Origin: Azoarcus sp031556475
GTDB taxonomy: Bacteria > Pseudomonadota > Gammaproteobacteria > Burkholderiales > Rhodocyclaceae
NCBI GenBank assembly: GCA_031556475.1
Contig: JAVBSY010000047.1
Span: forward strand, 1-24,307
Length of the DNA stretch: 24,307 nucleotides
Reading direction: 5' to 3'
The notes under the pieces were generated by a model that did not search any database, was not told the DNA's origin, and worked only from the letters and a program-made list of their open reading frames with translations. Position numbers and translations under genes: made by a program. Of the stretch, positions 1-8,409 are shown one piece after another (position 1 is the first letter of the stretch; every line of letters begins with the position of its first letter).

Positions 1-1167
1 AAGGCCATTCTCGCCGACACGCTCAACGCCATCGAAAAAACCTCGGCCCGGCGCGGCCTGAGCGCGGTCGATCTGTCGCTGCTCACCGACGGCCTGCAAG
101 CCGAACGCGAACAAGGCATCACCATCGACGTGGCCTACCGTTACTTCTCCACCGGCCGGCGCAAGTACATCATCGCCGACGCGCCGGGCCACGAGCAGTA
201 CACCCGCAACATGGTCACCGCCGCATCCACCGCCAACCTCGCCATCATCCTGGTCGATGCGCGCAAGGGCGTGCTCACCCAGACCCGGCGCCACTCCTAT
301 CTCGCCAGTCTGGTCGGCATTCCACATCTGGTGGTGGCGGTAAACAAAATGGATCTGGTCGACTACGATCGCGGCGTGTTCGAACGCATCCGTGCCGACT
401 ACCTCGCTTTCGCCGAAAAGCTCGGTATTCGGGACGTGCGTTTCATCCCGATCTCGGCGCTGGCTGGCGACATGATCGTCGAACGTGGTGATGCGCTCGG
501 CTGGCACGACGGCCCGACGCTGCTCGAAATCCTCGAATCAGCCCCCGCCGCCCACACCGAGCGGGCCGAGGCTTTCCGCTTTCCGGTGCAGTGCGTCTGC
601 CGCCCGCAGGATTCGGCCAACCCCGCGCTGCACGATTACCGTGGCTTCATGGGCCGGGTCGAATCGGGTGAAATTGCCATCGGTGATGCCGTCACCGTGT
701 TGCCCTCGGGCGCTGCGAGCCGGATCAAGGCGATCGAGCTCGGTGGCGTCAAACTACCCCGCGCGATTCACGAACAATCGGTGACGCTCCTGCTGGAGGA
801 TGAGATCGATATTTCGCGCGGCGACATGATCGTCAAAACCGCCGAAGCGGCGCAGCCTGTCAAACAAATCGACGCCACCGTGTGCTGGCTGGCGGAGACG
901 CCGCTGTCGACAGCGCGCACCTACCTCGTGCGCCACGCCACTCGTGAGGTCAAAGCCAAGGTCGTGAAGATCGACCACCGTCTCGACGTCAATACGCTGG
1001 AACGTGAGGCGACGACGGCACTGGCGATGAACGATATAGCCCGCCTGACGCTGAAGCTGGCCCAGCCCATCGCGGCGGACCGCTACGCCGACAATCGTGC
1101 CACCGGCGCCTTCATCATCATCGACGAAAGCACCAACGATACCGTCGGTGCCGGGATGATCGGTTGA
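1..1167 (+). CDS. cysN: Sulfate adenylyltransferase subunit 1 (CysN), 5'-truncated by window edge
   Basis: CysN is the GTPase subunit of ATP sulfurylase. With CysD it makes adenosine 5'-phosphosulfate from ATP and sulfate in the cytoplasm, the first step of assimilatory sulfate activation. The reading frame is open from base 1, so the start and the P-loop lie upstream; 388 residues are present. Visible motifs are the effector region (DGLQAEREQGITIDVAYR, the CysN signature), G3 DAPGHEQY, G4 NKMDLV and G5 SAL, followed by the beta-barrel domains. The C-terminus (IIIDESTNDTVGAGMIG) is typical and complete. cysD is expected just upstream. A strong hairpin follows the stop. The family call is very secure; only the missing N-terminus is unknown. 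Confidence 0.96.
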   Translation, partial: KAILADTLNAIEKTSARRGLSAVDLSLLTDGLQAEREQGITIDVAYRYFSTGRRKYIIADAPGHEQYTRNMVTAASTANLAIILVDARKGVLTQTRRHSYLASLVGIPHLVVAVNKMDLVDYDRGVFERIRADYLAFAEKLGIRDVRFIPISALAGDMIVERGDALGWHDGPTLLEILESAPAAHTERAEAFRFPVQCVCRPQDSANPALHDYRGFMGRVESGEIAIGDAVTVLPSGAASRIKAIELGGVKLPRAIHEQSVTLLLEDEIDISRGDMIVKTAEAAQPVKQIDATVCWLAETPLSTARTYLVRHATREVKAKVVKIDHRLDVNTLEREATTALAMNDIARLTLKLAQPIAADRYADNRATGAFIIIDESTNDTVGAGMIG

Positions 1168-1227
1168 GTATCAAGCCGGGTGCGGCACACTTCTTGTGCC
1201 GCGCGAAAAATTCGAACCGTAAACGAC

Positions 1228-1249
1228 AAAAGGGCCTTTCGGCCCTTTT
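1228..1249. terminator. Bidirectional Rho-independent terminator between cysN and the PEP-CTERM gene
   Basis: A perfect 9-bp stem AAAAGGGCC / GGCCCTTTT encloses a TTTC loop. It has an A-tract on one side and a T-tract on the other, so it can serve both convergent genes. It lies 60 bases after the cysN stop and 21 bases beyond the end of the convergent gene. Confidence 0.85.
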
Positions 1250-1270
1250 GCGTCGTACCCAAAGAACGAA

Positions 1271-2179
1271 TCAAGCCTGCGTGCGCTTGTTCCGGCGGCC
1301 ATAGGCAAGGCCAAGCAGCCCGGTTGCCAACAGCAACGTGCTCGCCGGCTCGGGTACTCCCTGGCCAGTGGCGTCGTTGATGCTGGCGCCGAGGGCATAG
1401 CCATAAGTAAACGTGATGCTCTGACCCGCGCCGAGGTCGCCCAGGGCAAAAGCGAGGCCAAGAGCGTAATCGCCATTGCCGTCGTTGAGCCCGGCCAAGT
1501 ATGCGGCTGGGCTTGTCGGCCAGCCGGAAGCGCCGGCCGCGCCGACCCCCGCATTGTGCGCAAAGTTGTTATCGGTGGTGAAGATGCAGATTGTTTCCCC
1601 GCTTTGGGCACCCGTTCCGCAAGCCTGATTCTGAGACAGCACGACGTTGTTCGTGTCATAGGAACCGAAAGCATTCACGTCAGGATCCGGATCGAGCGTG
1701 CGCAAAAAGTCCAGGCCCAGGAATGCGCTGCCGCCGGTATTGGTCAGCGTGGTGGTAATGGAGATCACCGAACGGCCGTCGTAAGTCGTCAGGGAATACT
1801 CGTTGGTGACCTTGAGTCCTGAGAACAGGCTGACCGACGTCGCCGAAGTCGGGGAATTCTGGGTTACATTGACGATAACGGCGTTTGTACCGCTGGCATT
1901 GTTGCCGTAAAAAGAAAAGCCGCCGGTTGTTGCCGAGGTGATATAGAAGCCTTCGAACGGCGAACCCGGCGTCAGAAAATCGTTGATGCCATAGCTTCTT
2001 GTGCCAGTGGCGTCGTACAGGATTCCAGGCGGGATGATGCCGTTCGAGCCAAGCGTGCCGAAATCGCTAACGCCTGCCAGAACATTGTTGTCTTGAATCA
2101 CGGCAGCGGCGTGGGCAGCCATCGGCAGGCCCAGGCTGAGCAGCAGAGCGGCTGCGAATTTTTTCTTGATGAACTTCAT
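1271..2179 (-). CDS. PEP-CTERM sorting-domain exported protein of unknown function
   Basis: This 302-residue protein starts with a clear Sec signal peptide (MKFIKKKF, a hydrophobic run, then AAHAAA). It ends with a PEP-CTERM tripartite signal: VPEPAS, a hydrophobic helix (TLLLATGLLGLAYG) and a basic tail (RRNKRTQA). PEP-CTERM proteins are exported, processed by an exosortase and linked to exopolysaccharide or biofilm matrix. The body is rich in G, S, T and N with few charges and shows no catalytic motif I recognise. I chose ATG at 2179 over an in-frame ATG at 2260 because AAGGAAA lies just upstream and the signal peptide begins there. It appears monocistronic and converges on cysN. No exosortase gene is in this window. 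Function beyond sorting is unknown. Confidence 0.85.
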   Translation of the reverse strand: MKFIKKKFAAALLLSLGLPMAAHAAAVIQDNNVLAGVSDFGTLGSNGIIPPGILYDATGTRSYGINDFLTPGSPFEGFYITSATTGGFSFYGNNASGTNAVIVNVTQNSPTSATSVSLFSGLKVTNEYSLTTYDGRSVISITTTLTNTGGSAFLGLDFLRTLDPDPDVNAFGSYDTNNVVLSQNQACGTGAQSGETICIFTTDNNFAHNAGVGAAGASGWPTSPAAYLAGLNDGNGDYALGLAFALGDLGAGQSITFTYGYALGASINDATGQGVPEPASTLLLATGLLGLAYGRRNKRTQA

Positions 2180-2549
2180 GAGTATGGTTTCCTTCGACGA
2201 AACGTTGAATTTGCTAAATCTCATAGTATCAAAGCAAAAAATGAGCCAAATATTTAACACATTGAAAAAATACGATAAATTTATTTTTTATTATCGTTTA
2301 CCCTGATCTATGTAAAAATAACCGACACCGCGACGTGACTGTTTTTGAGCAAACGCTCGTCGGTTTCCTTTCCTCTGCAGCCGTAATCGTTGGGAATATG
2401 TGAGCAGGTTGGTGCGCGTCTATCCATCGAGCGCGCCACATTGCCCGGAGTGTTCGCTTGCGGGCTAGACTTCGGCATATGGGTTTCGTGTCATAGAGGC
2501 TGCATTGGCGTTGAATCGAGCAAGGCCGATCCAAGCGGGGGAGCCGACG
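2180..2549. other. Divergent intergenic region between the PEP-CTERM gene and nfeD
   Basis: No gene is supported in these 370 bases. The left part (about 2205-2310) is markedly AT-rich compared with its surroundings and holds a 7-bp inverted repeat ACGATAA (2272-2278) / TTATCGT (2291-2297) with a 12-base A/T loop. That could be a binding site for a regulator or bending protein. The right part (2310-2540) returns to normal GC and is probably leader for nfeD. Confidence 0.5.
2223..2250 (-). promoter_or_regulatory. Possible sigma-70-type promoter for the PEP-CTERM gene
   Basis: On the minus strand, TTTGGC (2250-2245) and TACTAT (2228-2223) are spaced by 16 bases, about 45 bases upstream of the chosen ATG, in locally AT-rich DNA. 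The -35 match is weak. This is pattern inference only. Confidence 0.3.
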
Positions 2550-4034
2550 ATGTTGGCATACATATTCGGAAAGGTACGCAGAGTAGTACGTGAAATGGCG
2601 GTGCGCTGCTTTGCCGTGCTGCTGCTGTCGATCGGTGTGTTTTCGTCCATCGACGCACGGAGTGTGGCAGCGGAGGAAACGCGCGAGGCGGGTGCGCGTG
2701 TGATGGCGTTGCGGGTCAACGGTGCCATCGGCCCGGCAACCGCGGATTTTGTTCATCGGGGGTTGGCGCGGGCGAGAAGCGGCGGTTTCGCGCTTGTCGT
2801 GCTCGAAATGGATACGCCTGGCGGGCTCGATACCGCGATGCGGGAAATCATTCAGGATATTCTCGCTTCTCCGGTGGCAGTTGCTACCTACGTTTCGCCC
2901 GAAGGTGCCCGTGCCGCCAGTGCAGGAACCTACATCCTCTACGCCAGCCACATCGCCGCGATGGCGCCGGCGACCAATCTCGGTGCCGCCACGCCGGTGG
3001 CGATCGGCATCGGCGGCAGTCAGCCGGGCAAGCCGCAACCTTCCGGCGGCGCGAGCGGTGAGACTTCGCCACCGGGCGACGGTGATGCGATGAGTGCGAA
3101 ATCGGTCAACGATGCCGCCGCCTATCTGCGCAGCCTCGCCCAACTGCGGGGGCGCAACGCCGATTTTGCCGAACGCGCGGTGCGCGGGGCCGCCAGTTTG
3201 AGCGCCGAGGAGGCGCTTGCCGGTGGCGTCATCGACCTTGTCGCGGCCGATCTGCCCGATCTGCTTGCTCGTCTGGACGGGCGTGAAGTCACGCTTGGTG
3301 CAGGCAAGATCAAGTTGAACACGGCGCGCGCCGTCATTGAGCACGGCGAGCCGGATTTGCGCAATCGCATCCTCGCCGTGCTCGCCAACCCGCAGATGGC
3401 GTTGATCCTGATGATGATCGGCCTCTATGGGCTGTTCTTCGAGTTCACCAATCCAGGCTTCGCCGTCCCTGGCGTGATCGGGGCGATCTGTCTGCTCGTC
3501 GCCCTGTACGCTTTCAATCTGCTGCCGGTCAATTGGGCCGGGGTAGCATTGGTGGCGGTGGGTGCCGCGCTGATGGTCGCCGAAGCGTTCGCGCCGAGTT
3601 TCGGCGCCCTTGGTATCGGCGGCATCGTCGCTTTCGTCGTCGGCAGTCTGTTTCTCGTCGATACGGAAATGCCTGGCTTCGGTGTGCCTCCGACGCTGGT
3701 TGTCGGGCTTGCCTTGACCAGCGCGGTTGTTCTGTTCGCCATTGGTGGTTTCGCCGCCCGTAGCCGGAAGCGGCCGGTCGTCAGCGGACAAGAGGACATG
3801 ATCGGCGCGCGAGCACGGATCATCGCCCCCGCCGGTGGCGGCGGTTACTGGGCGCAGGTTCGTGGCGAAACCTGGCGTGTGCGCAGCACGGGTGTTCTTG
3901 CCGTCGGCCAGGAGGCGCGTGTCGATCGCCTCGATGGCCTCGTGCTGCACGTTTCGCCCTTCGACACCTCTACGACGTCCACACCAACGCTACCCACCTC
4001 AACACCATCATCGACCGGGAGTCTCAAGCAATGA
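2550..4034 (+). CDS. nfeD: NfeD-family membrane serine protease (ClpP-class, long form)
   Basis: This 494-residue protein has the full-length NfeD layout: an N-terminal signal or anchor segment (about 15-45), a ClpP/SppA-like protease domain (about 50-260), about four hydrophobic membrane segments (about 271-400) and a C-terminal NfeDC OB-fold domain (about 415-475). By family knowledge it is a membrane protease with a Ser-Lys dyad that acts with a stomatin-like partner. The likely dyad is Ser124 (RAASAGTY) and Lys184 (SAKSVND). ATG 2550 was chosen because GGGGGAG precedes it by 6 bases; ATG at 2505 and 2595 are in frame but lack a comparable site. The stop overlaps the slipin start (ATGA). 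The last 20 or so residues are an unusual Ser/Thr/Pro-rich tail. Confidence 0.92.
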   Translation: MLAYIFGKVRRVVREMAVRCFAVLLLSIGVFSSIDARSVAAEETREAGARVMALRVNGAIGPATADFVHRGLARARSGGFALVVLEMDTPGGLDTAMREIIQDILASPVAVATYVSPEGARAASAGTYILYASHIAAMAPATNLGAATPVAIGIGGSQPGKPQPSGGASGETSPPGDGDAMSAKSVNDAAAYLRSLAQLRGRNADFAERAVRGAASLSAEEALAGGVIDLVAADLPDLLARLDGREVTLGAGKIKLNTARAVIEHGEPDLRNRILAVLANPQMALILMMIGLYGLFFEFTNPGFAVPGVIGAICLLVALYAFNLLPVNWAGVALVAVGAALMVAEAFAPSFGALGIGGIVAFVVGSLFLVDTEMPGFGVPPTLVVGLALTSAVVLFAIGGFAARSRKRPVVSGQEDMIGARARIIAPAGGGGYWAQVRGETWRVRSTGVLAVGQEARVDRLDGLVLHVSPFDTSTTSTPTLPTSTPSSTGSLKQ

Positions 4035-4810
4035 TCGACCTGTTCAGCTTCACGCCACTGCTCGTTGTTCTTATCGCCCTTGTTGCCGCTTCGCTCAAGA
4101 TCCTGCGCGAATACGAACGCGGTGTGATCTTCATGCTTGGCCGCTTCTGGAAAGTGAAAGGCCCCGGGCTGATCTTCGTCATTCCCGGCCTGCAGCAGAT
4201 GGTCAAGGTGGACCTGCGCGTGGTGACGATGGATGTGCCCAGCCAGGACGTGATCTCCCGCGACAACGTATCGGTCAAGGTCAACGCGGTGGTCTATTTC
4301 CGTGTTGTCGCGCCGGAACGGGCGATCATCCAGGTGGAAAACTACCTCGTCGCCACCAGTCAGCTTGCGCAGACCACGCTGCGCGCGGTGCTCGGCAAGC
4401 ACGAACTGGACGAGATGCTGGCCGAGCGGGAAAAGCTCAATTTCGACATCCAGCATATCCTCGACGCTCAGACCGATGCCTGGGGCATCAAGGTTGCCAA
4501 CGTCGAAATCAAGCACGTGGACCTCAACGAAAACATGGTCCGTGCCATTGCCCGTCAGGCCGAGGCCGAGCGCGAACGGCGTGCCAAGGTGATCCACGCC
4601 GAAGGGGAAAAACAGGCTGCGCAAACGCTGATGGAAGCAGCCGAAATGCTGTCACGCGAACCGGCGGCGATGCAGTTGCGCTATTTGCAAACGCTGACTC
4701 AGGTTGCCGGCGACAAAAGCTCGACACTGGTTTTCCCAGTGCCAGTGGATCTGCTTTCCAATTTGCTCAACCGTGGTGGGAAAAACGACGGGGTGCGGAC
4801 GGAAGGGTGA
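4031..4810 (+). CDS. Slipin / stomatin-like SPFH-domain membrane protein
   Basis: This 259-residue protein has one N-terminal membrane segment (about 3-22, FSFTPLLVVLIALVAASLKI) followed by an SPFH/Band-7 domain (about 25-190) and a Glu/Arg/Ala-rich coiled coil (QAEAERERRAKVIHAEGEKQ) that drives oligomerisation. The sequence EYERGVIFMLGRFWKVKGPG and the region around VVTMDVPSQDVISRDNVSVKVNA are hallmarks of slipins. These proteins form membrane scaffolds and are usually encoded with NfeD, whose protease can cleave the slipin C-terminus (known for archaeal pairs). The 4-base ATGA overlap with nfeD supports translational coupling. Length and domain order are normal. A hairpin with a T-tract follows the stop. 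Confidence 0.93.
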   Translation: MIDLFSFTPLLVVLIALVAASLKILREYERGVIFMLGRFWKVKGPGLIFVIPGLQQMVKVDLRVVTMDVPSQDVISRDNVSVKVNAVVYFRVVAPERAIIQVENYLVATSQLAQTTLRAVLGKHELDEMLAEREKLNFDIQHILDAQTDAWGIKVANVEIKHVDLNENMVRAIARQAEAERERRAKVIHAEGEKQAAQTLMEAAEMLSREPAAMQLRYLQTLTQVAGDKSSTLVFPVPVDLLSNLLNRGGKNDGVRTEG

Positions 4811-4823
4811 AAGTCGGAACGCC

Positions 4824-4849
4824 GCGACGTTTTTTTGTCGCCGTTTTTT
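4824..4849 (+). terminator. Rho-independent terminator after nfeD-slipin
   Basis: A short stem GCGAC (4824-4828) / GTCGC (4837-4841) with a T-rich loop is followed by six T residues (4844-4849). It lies between the slipin stop and the convergent hemW stop at 4861. The stem is short, so efficiency is uncertain. Confidence 0.55.
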
Positions 4850-4860
4850 CGGGGAAAAGC

Positions 4861-6099
4861 TCAGTCTGCCAGAAACATTTGCAGCAAGTCGTTCAGAAAA
4901 CGGCGGCCACGTTCGGTCGGTCGGAGGATGTCGGCTTGGATTTCGATCAGCCCGCGTTCGCGGGCTGTGCGCAGGCCGGTTGCCGCGGCTTCCAGCGACA
5001 GGCCGGTGCGGGCGGTAAAGAGCGACACCGGAAAACCGTCCGTGAGGCGCAAGGCATTCATCATGAATTCGAACGGTAGTTCGGCTGTCGTTACGGCATG
5101 CCGTTCCTGGACGAAATCGCCGCGCGCAGCGCCATCGAGATAACGTTGCGGGTGTTTGTGGCGCATTTCGCGCACGATGCCGTCGTGGCTGGATAGTTTG
5201 CCATGCGCGCCGGGGCCGATGCCGAGGTAGTCGCCGAAAGTCCAGTAGTTGAGGTTGTGCCGCGCGCGCGCGCCAGGCCGTGCAAAGGCGGAGGTTTCGT
5301 AGTGCTCGAAGCCGGCGGTGGCCAGATGGGCCTCGATGGCGTCCTGCATGTCCGCGGCGCTGTCGGCGTCGGGTAGTCGTGGCGGTGGCGAATGGCCGAA
5401 CGGGGTGTTCGGCTCCATCGTCAGGTGGTAGCAGGAGAGGTGACCGGGCTTGAAGGCAAGCGCGGTTTCCAGGTCGTTCAAGGCTTGTTCCGGAGTTTGC
5501 CCCGGCAGGGCATACATCAGGTCGAGATTGATCTGTTCGAAGTGCGCCGACGCCGCGTCGATCGCGCGTCGCGCTTCGGTGCCGTTGTGGATGCGGCCGA
5601 TGCGTTCGAGCAAGGTGTCGTCGAAGCTCTGGATGCCGAGCGACAGACGGTTGATGCCAGCAGCGCGGTAAGCGCGGAAGCGTTCGGCTTCGGCCGTGCC
5701 TGGGTTGGCTTCAAGGGTGATTTCGGCCAGCGGGTCGAGTGGCAGGCGCATGCGGATCGCGGTGAGCAGTTCGTCGGCGCCGCCGGCGGTAAGCAGGCTG
5801 GGCGTGCCGCCGCCGATGAAAACGCTATGCACGCGCCGTCCCCAAACTTGCGGCAACGCCGCTTCGAGGTCGGCGACGACGGCGGCGATCCAGGCCGCTT
5901 GCGGGATATCGGCGCTAGCGCCGCCGATGGCATGGGAGTTGAAATCGCAATAGGGGCATTTGCGCACACACCAGGGGAAATGCACGTAGAGCGAGAGCGG
6001 CGGCGGTGTGGTGAGTTGTACGCGTTCTGGTTGTGCGGATTCGGCAGTGCCGCGGGCTGCCGGTGCAGGCCGCAGCGGAATGATGCGGCGGGCGTTCAC
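4861..6099 (-). CDS. hemW: Radical SAM heme chaperone HemW
   Basis: HemW is a cytoplasmic radical-SAM protein that binds heme and delivers it to respiratory enzymes. It was long annotated as an oxygen-independent coproporphyrinogen oxidase. The 412-residue product carries the CxxxCxxC [4Fe-4S] motif at about C44, C48 and C51 (HFPWCVRKCPYCDFNSH), the GGGTPSLL glycine motif, NRLSLGIQSFD, and the HemW C-terminal winged domain. The extra Cys after CxxC seen in true HemN is absent (CDF), as expected for HemW. The frame is open far upstream, but GTG at 6099 is favoured because it overlaps the rdgB stop (GTGA) and gives a normal length. It has a roughly 30-residue N-terminal extension before the first strand. 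It is last in the rph-rdgB-hemW run. Confidence 0.93.
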   Translation of the reverse strand: MNARRIIPLRPAPAARGTAESAQPERVQLTTPPPLSLYVHFPWCVRKCPYCDFNSHAIGGASADIPQAAWIAAVVADLEAALPQVWGRRVHSVFIGGGTPSLLTAGGADELLTAIRMRLPLDPLAEITLEANPGTAEAERFRAYRAAGINRLSLGIQSFDDTLLERIGRIHNGTEARRAIDAASAHFEQINLDLMYALPGQTPEQALNDLETALAFKPGHLSCYHLTMEPNTPFGHSPPPRLPDADSAADMQDAIEAHLATAGFEHYETSAFARPGARARHNLNYWTFGDYLGIGPGAHGKLSSHDGIVREMRHKHPQRYLDGAARGDFVQERHAVTTAELPFEFMMNALRLTDGFPVSLFTARTGLSLEAAATGLRTARERGLIEIQADILRPTERGRRFLNDLLQMFLAD

Positions 6100-6698
6100 A
6101 ACGGATGCTGGTGCAGGCGGTCGAGCAGGTGCCGCATCGCCATGCCGCGATGGCTGAGCGTGTTTTTCAGTGCGGCATCCAGTTCGGCGGCGCTTTGTTC
6201 CAGTTCGGGCAGCCAGAACAGCGGGTCGTAGCCGAAGCCGTTCTTCCCCCGTGGCGCGTCGAGGATAATGCCGTGCCATTCGCCGTCGGCGATCAGCGGG
6301 CGCGGGTCTTCGGCGTGACGTACGAGCACGATGGCCGAATAGAAGTAGGCACCGCGTTCGGCGGCAGGAAGGCCGGCAAGCCGTTCGAGCAGCAAGGCAT
6401 TGTTGCGCATATCCGATTTCGGTTCGCCTGCGTAGCGCGCGGACAGCACCCCGGGCGCGCCGCCCAGTGCCGCCACGCACAGCCCGGAATCGTCCGCCAC
6501 CGCCGGCAAGCCGGACAGCGCGGAGGCGTGGCGGGCCTTGGCCAGGGCGTTTTCGACGAAACTGAGGTGAGGTTCGTCCGCGTCGGCGATGCCCAACGCC
6601 GATTGCGGCACGATGTCGATATCGAGCGGTGCCAGCAAAGCGCTCATTTCCGCCGCTTTGCCGGCGTTGCCGCTGGCGAGGACGAGGCGTTTGTTCAT
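6096..6698 (-). CDS. rdgB: RdgB/HAM1 family non-canonical purine NTP pyrophosphatase
   Basis: RdgB hydrolyses dITP, XTP and ITP to the monophosphate and pyrophosphate, keeping deaminated purines out of nucleic acids. The 200-residue protein begins MNKRLVLASGNAGKAAEM, the family's substrate-binding SGNxGK motif. It also shows SFVENALAKAR (metal-binding Glu), ADDSGLCVAAL (catalytic Asp pair), PGVLSARYAG and the C-terminal FGYDPLFW and SHRGMAMRHL motifs. Length is standard. The start at 6698 overlaps the rph stop (ATGA) and the stop overlaps the hemW start (GTGA), so the three genes are probably translationally coupled. The upstream in-frame extension to 6890 is rph shadow and was dropped. Confidence 0.96.
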   Translation of the reverse strand: MNKRLVLASGNAGKAAEMSALLAPLDIDIVPQSALGIADADEPHLSFVENALAKARHASALSGLPAVADDSGLCVAALGGAPGVLSARYAGEPKSDMRNNALLLERLAGLPAAERGAYFYSAIVLVRHAEDPRPLIADGEWHGIILDAPRGKNGFGYDPLFWLPELEQSAAELDAALKNTLSHRGMAMRHLLDRLHQHPL

Positions 6699-7435
6699 GG
6701 CCGGTTCGCTGCCGTAACTGTGGTGGCTAGGGCGGTACGCTGCAGTTCGATCAGGCGGCGGATGCCGGCGTCGGCGAGGTCGAGCAGGGCGTTCAGGTCG
6801 GCGCGGGAAAAGGGTGCTCCTTCGGCCGTGCCCTGCACTTCGATGAGGCCGCCGGTGCCGGTCATGACGACGTTCATGTCGGTGTCGCAAGCGGAGTCTT
6901 CCACATAGTCCAGGTCGAGTACGGGCACGCCGCGATACATGCCAACCGATACGGCGGCGACGAAATCGGTGAGCGGGTTGGCGGCAAGCGTACCGTCGGC
7001 AACGAGTTTTTCCAGCGCGTCATGCACGGCCACGCAGGCGCCGGTAATGGCGGCGGTGCGGGTGCCGCCGTCGGCTTGCAGTACGTCGCAGTCGAGGGTT
7101 ATCTGGCGCTCACCGAGCTTGGCGAGATCGACCACCGCGCGCAGGCTGCGCCCGATCAGGCGCTGGATTTCCTGCGTGCGGCCGCTTTGTTTGCCCTTGG
7201 CTGCTTCGCGTGCGCCGCGAGTGTGAGTGGCGCGCGGCAGCATGCCGTATTCGGCAGTGAGCCAGCCCTGGCCTTTACCACGCAGAAAACCGGGCACACC
7301 GTCTTCGACGCTGGCGGTGACGAGCACCCGGGTGGCGCCGAATTCGACCAACACCGAACCTTCCGCATGGCAGGTGTAGCCACGGGTGAAGCGGATCGGG
7401 CGCAGGTCGTGGGCTTGGCGTTGGCTTGGTCGCAT
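6695..7435 (-). CDS. rph: Ribonuclease PH
   Basis: RNase PH is a phosphorolytic 3'-5' exoribonuclease that trims the 3' ends of tRNA precursors using inorganic phosphate, working as a hexamer in the cytoplasm. The 246-residue product is a close match along its length to the remembered E. coli sequence: MRPSQR, YTCHAEGSVLVEFG, GWLTAEYGMLPRATHTR, GRTQEIQRLIGRSLR, LDCDVLQADGGTRTA and EVQGTAEGAPFS. ATG 7435 is preceded by AGGAC and matches the conserved N-terminus. A GTG at 7480, directly after the phosphatase stop, is a less likely alternative. The gene overlaps rdgB by 4 bases. Nothing unusual is seen in the active-site region. Confidence 0.96.
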   Translation of the reverse strand: MRPSQRQAHDLRPIRFTRGYTCHAEGSVLVEFGATRVLVTASVEDGVPGFLRGKGQGWLTAEYGMLPRATHTRGAREAAKGKQSGRTQEIQRLIGRSLRAVVDLAKLGERQITLDCDVLQADGGTRTAAITGACVAVHDALEKLVADGTLAANPLTDFVAAVSVGMYRGVPVLDLDYVEDSACDTDMNVVMTGTGGLIEVQGTAEGAPFSRADLNALLDLADAGIRRLIELQRTALATTVTAANRP

Positions 7436-7480
7436 CGGTCGTCCTGGTCGGGGTTGGATGGAGTGAGGGTGGTCGGCCAC

Positions 7481-8398
7481 TCAGTTCCGGTTGAATTTTT
7501 GGATTGTCGAGTTGATTTCGGCAATGGTTTTTTCGATTTCGTCTTCGGTCAGCTCGATTTCGGCGAGCGTGCCGCGCATGCGTTCCTGGAAGGTGTCCAA
7601 TTGTGTGCTGAAATCGTTCAGCGCCATGGTTTGCGTCGATACCGAGTCGGGGTTGATGTCTTCCTCATGCCAGCGCATCGCGATCATCGACAGATTGTCG
7701 CAAACCGGGCCGGCGGCTTCCTCGGCGCGTGCGAGTAGTGTGGGGACGGCATCCATGACATCGGTGTCCGTGAAGGCGGAGGAGATGGTATCGGCGTCCA
7801 GCGGTCCCCACAGGCCGTCGGTGCACAAAAGAACGACGTCGTTATCGCGCAGTTTGATCTGTCGCGAGGTTTCGATCTGCGGCACGTGATTGCCGCCGAG
7901 GCAGGAGTAGATGCGGTTTCGCCCTGGGTGGCTGGCGGCGCTGGCGGCATCGAGCAGGCCTTGTTCGATCATCAGTTGTACTCGCGAATGATCGCGGGTT
8001 TGCGCCATGACGCGATCGTCGCGCAGCAGATAGAGGCGGGAGTCGCCCGCGTGCGCCCAGCGGATCGCGTCTTCCTGCACGACGCAGGCGACAATGGTGG
8101 TGCGCGGCGCTTCGGGCAGGTTGCGGTCGAGCGCGTAGTCGATGATGGCGTTGTGTGCGTTGGTCAGTGTCTTGGACAAAAACCGGGCCGGGTTGCGCAG
8201 CGTCGGCTGTGCTTCGCGCTGAAAGGCCTGGGTGATGAATTGCGCGGCCAGGTGGGCTGCGACTTCGCCGTGCAGATGCCCGCCCATGCCATCGGCGATC
8301 AACATCAACAGCGCATCGCGCGAGTAGCAGTAGGCGATGCGGTCCTGGTTGGTTTTGCGCCGGCCGATCCGGCTTTCCTGGAAAATGGTGAATCGCAC
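7481..8398 (-). CDS. PP2C-family serine/threonine protein phosphatase
   Basis: This 305-residue PPM/PP2C phosphatase removes phosphate from Ser/Thr residues using two metal ions. The metal-binding motifs are intact: RKTNQDR (about 14-20), LIADGMGGHLHGEVAA (about 33-48), WAHAGDSRLYLLRDD and LLCTDGLWGPLD. The C-terminal 60 residues past the catalytic core are polar and probably helical (ERMRGTLAEIELTEDEIEKT). The start is GTG at 8398, the first codon of the conserved MRFTIFQESRIG block, with GAAGGGGG just upstream. It follows the protein kinase by 11 bases and precedes rph by 45, so kinase and phosphatase form a reversible signalling pair. Substrates cannot be read from the sequence. Confidence 0.92.
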   Translation of the reverse strand: MRFTIFQESRIGRRKTNQDRIAYCYSRDALLMLIADGMGGHLHGEVAAHLAAQFITQAFQREAQPTLRNPARFLSKTLTNAHNAIIDYALDRNLPEAPRTTIVACVVQEDAIRWAHAGDSRLYLLRDDRVMAQTRDHSRVQLMIEQGLLDAASAASHPGRNRIYSCLGGNHVPQIETSRQIKLRDNDVVLLCTDGLWGPLDADTISSAFTDTDVMDAVPTLLARAEEAAGPVCDNLSMIAMRWHEEDINPDSVSTQTMALNDFSTQLDTFQERMRGTLAEIELTEDEIEKTIAEINSTIQKFNRN

Positions 8399-8409
8399 TC
8401 GGGCCCCCT

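Noticed and set aside
2298..3950. A 550-codon open frame on the minus strand across nfeD
   Set aside because: It is fully antisense to nfeD, has a His/Arg/Asp-rich composition typical of a GC-rich shadow frame and no family motif.
3835..5079. A 414-codon plus-strand frame over nfeD, slipin and hemW
   Set aside because: It crosses three well-supported genes in another frame and has shadow-type composition.
6100..6480. N-terminal extension of hemW by 127 codons
   Set aside because: It lies inside rdgB, is Arg-rich and unlike HemW; GTG 6099 with the GTGA overlap is better.
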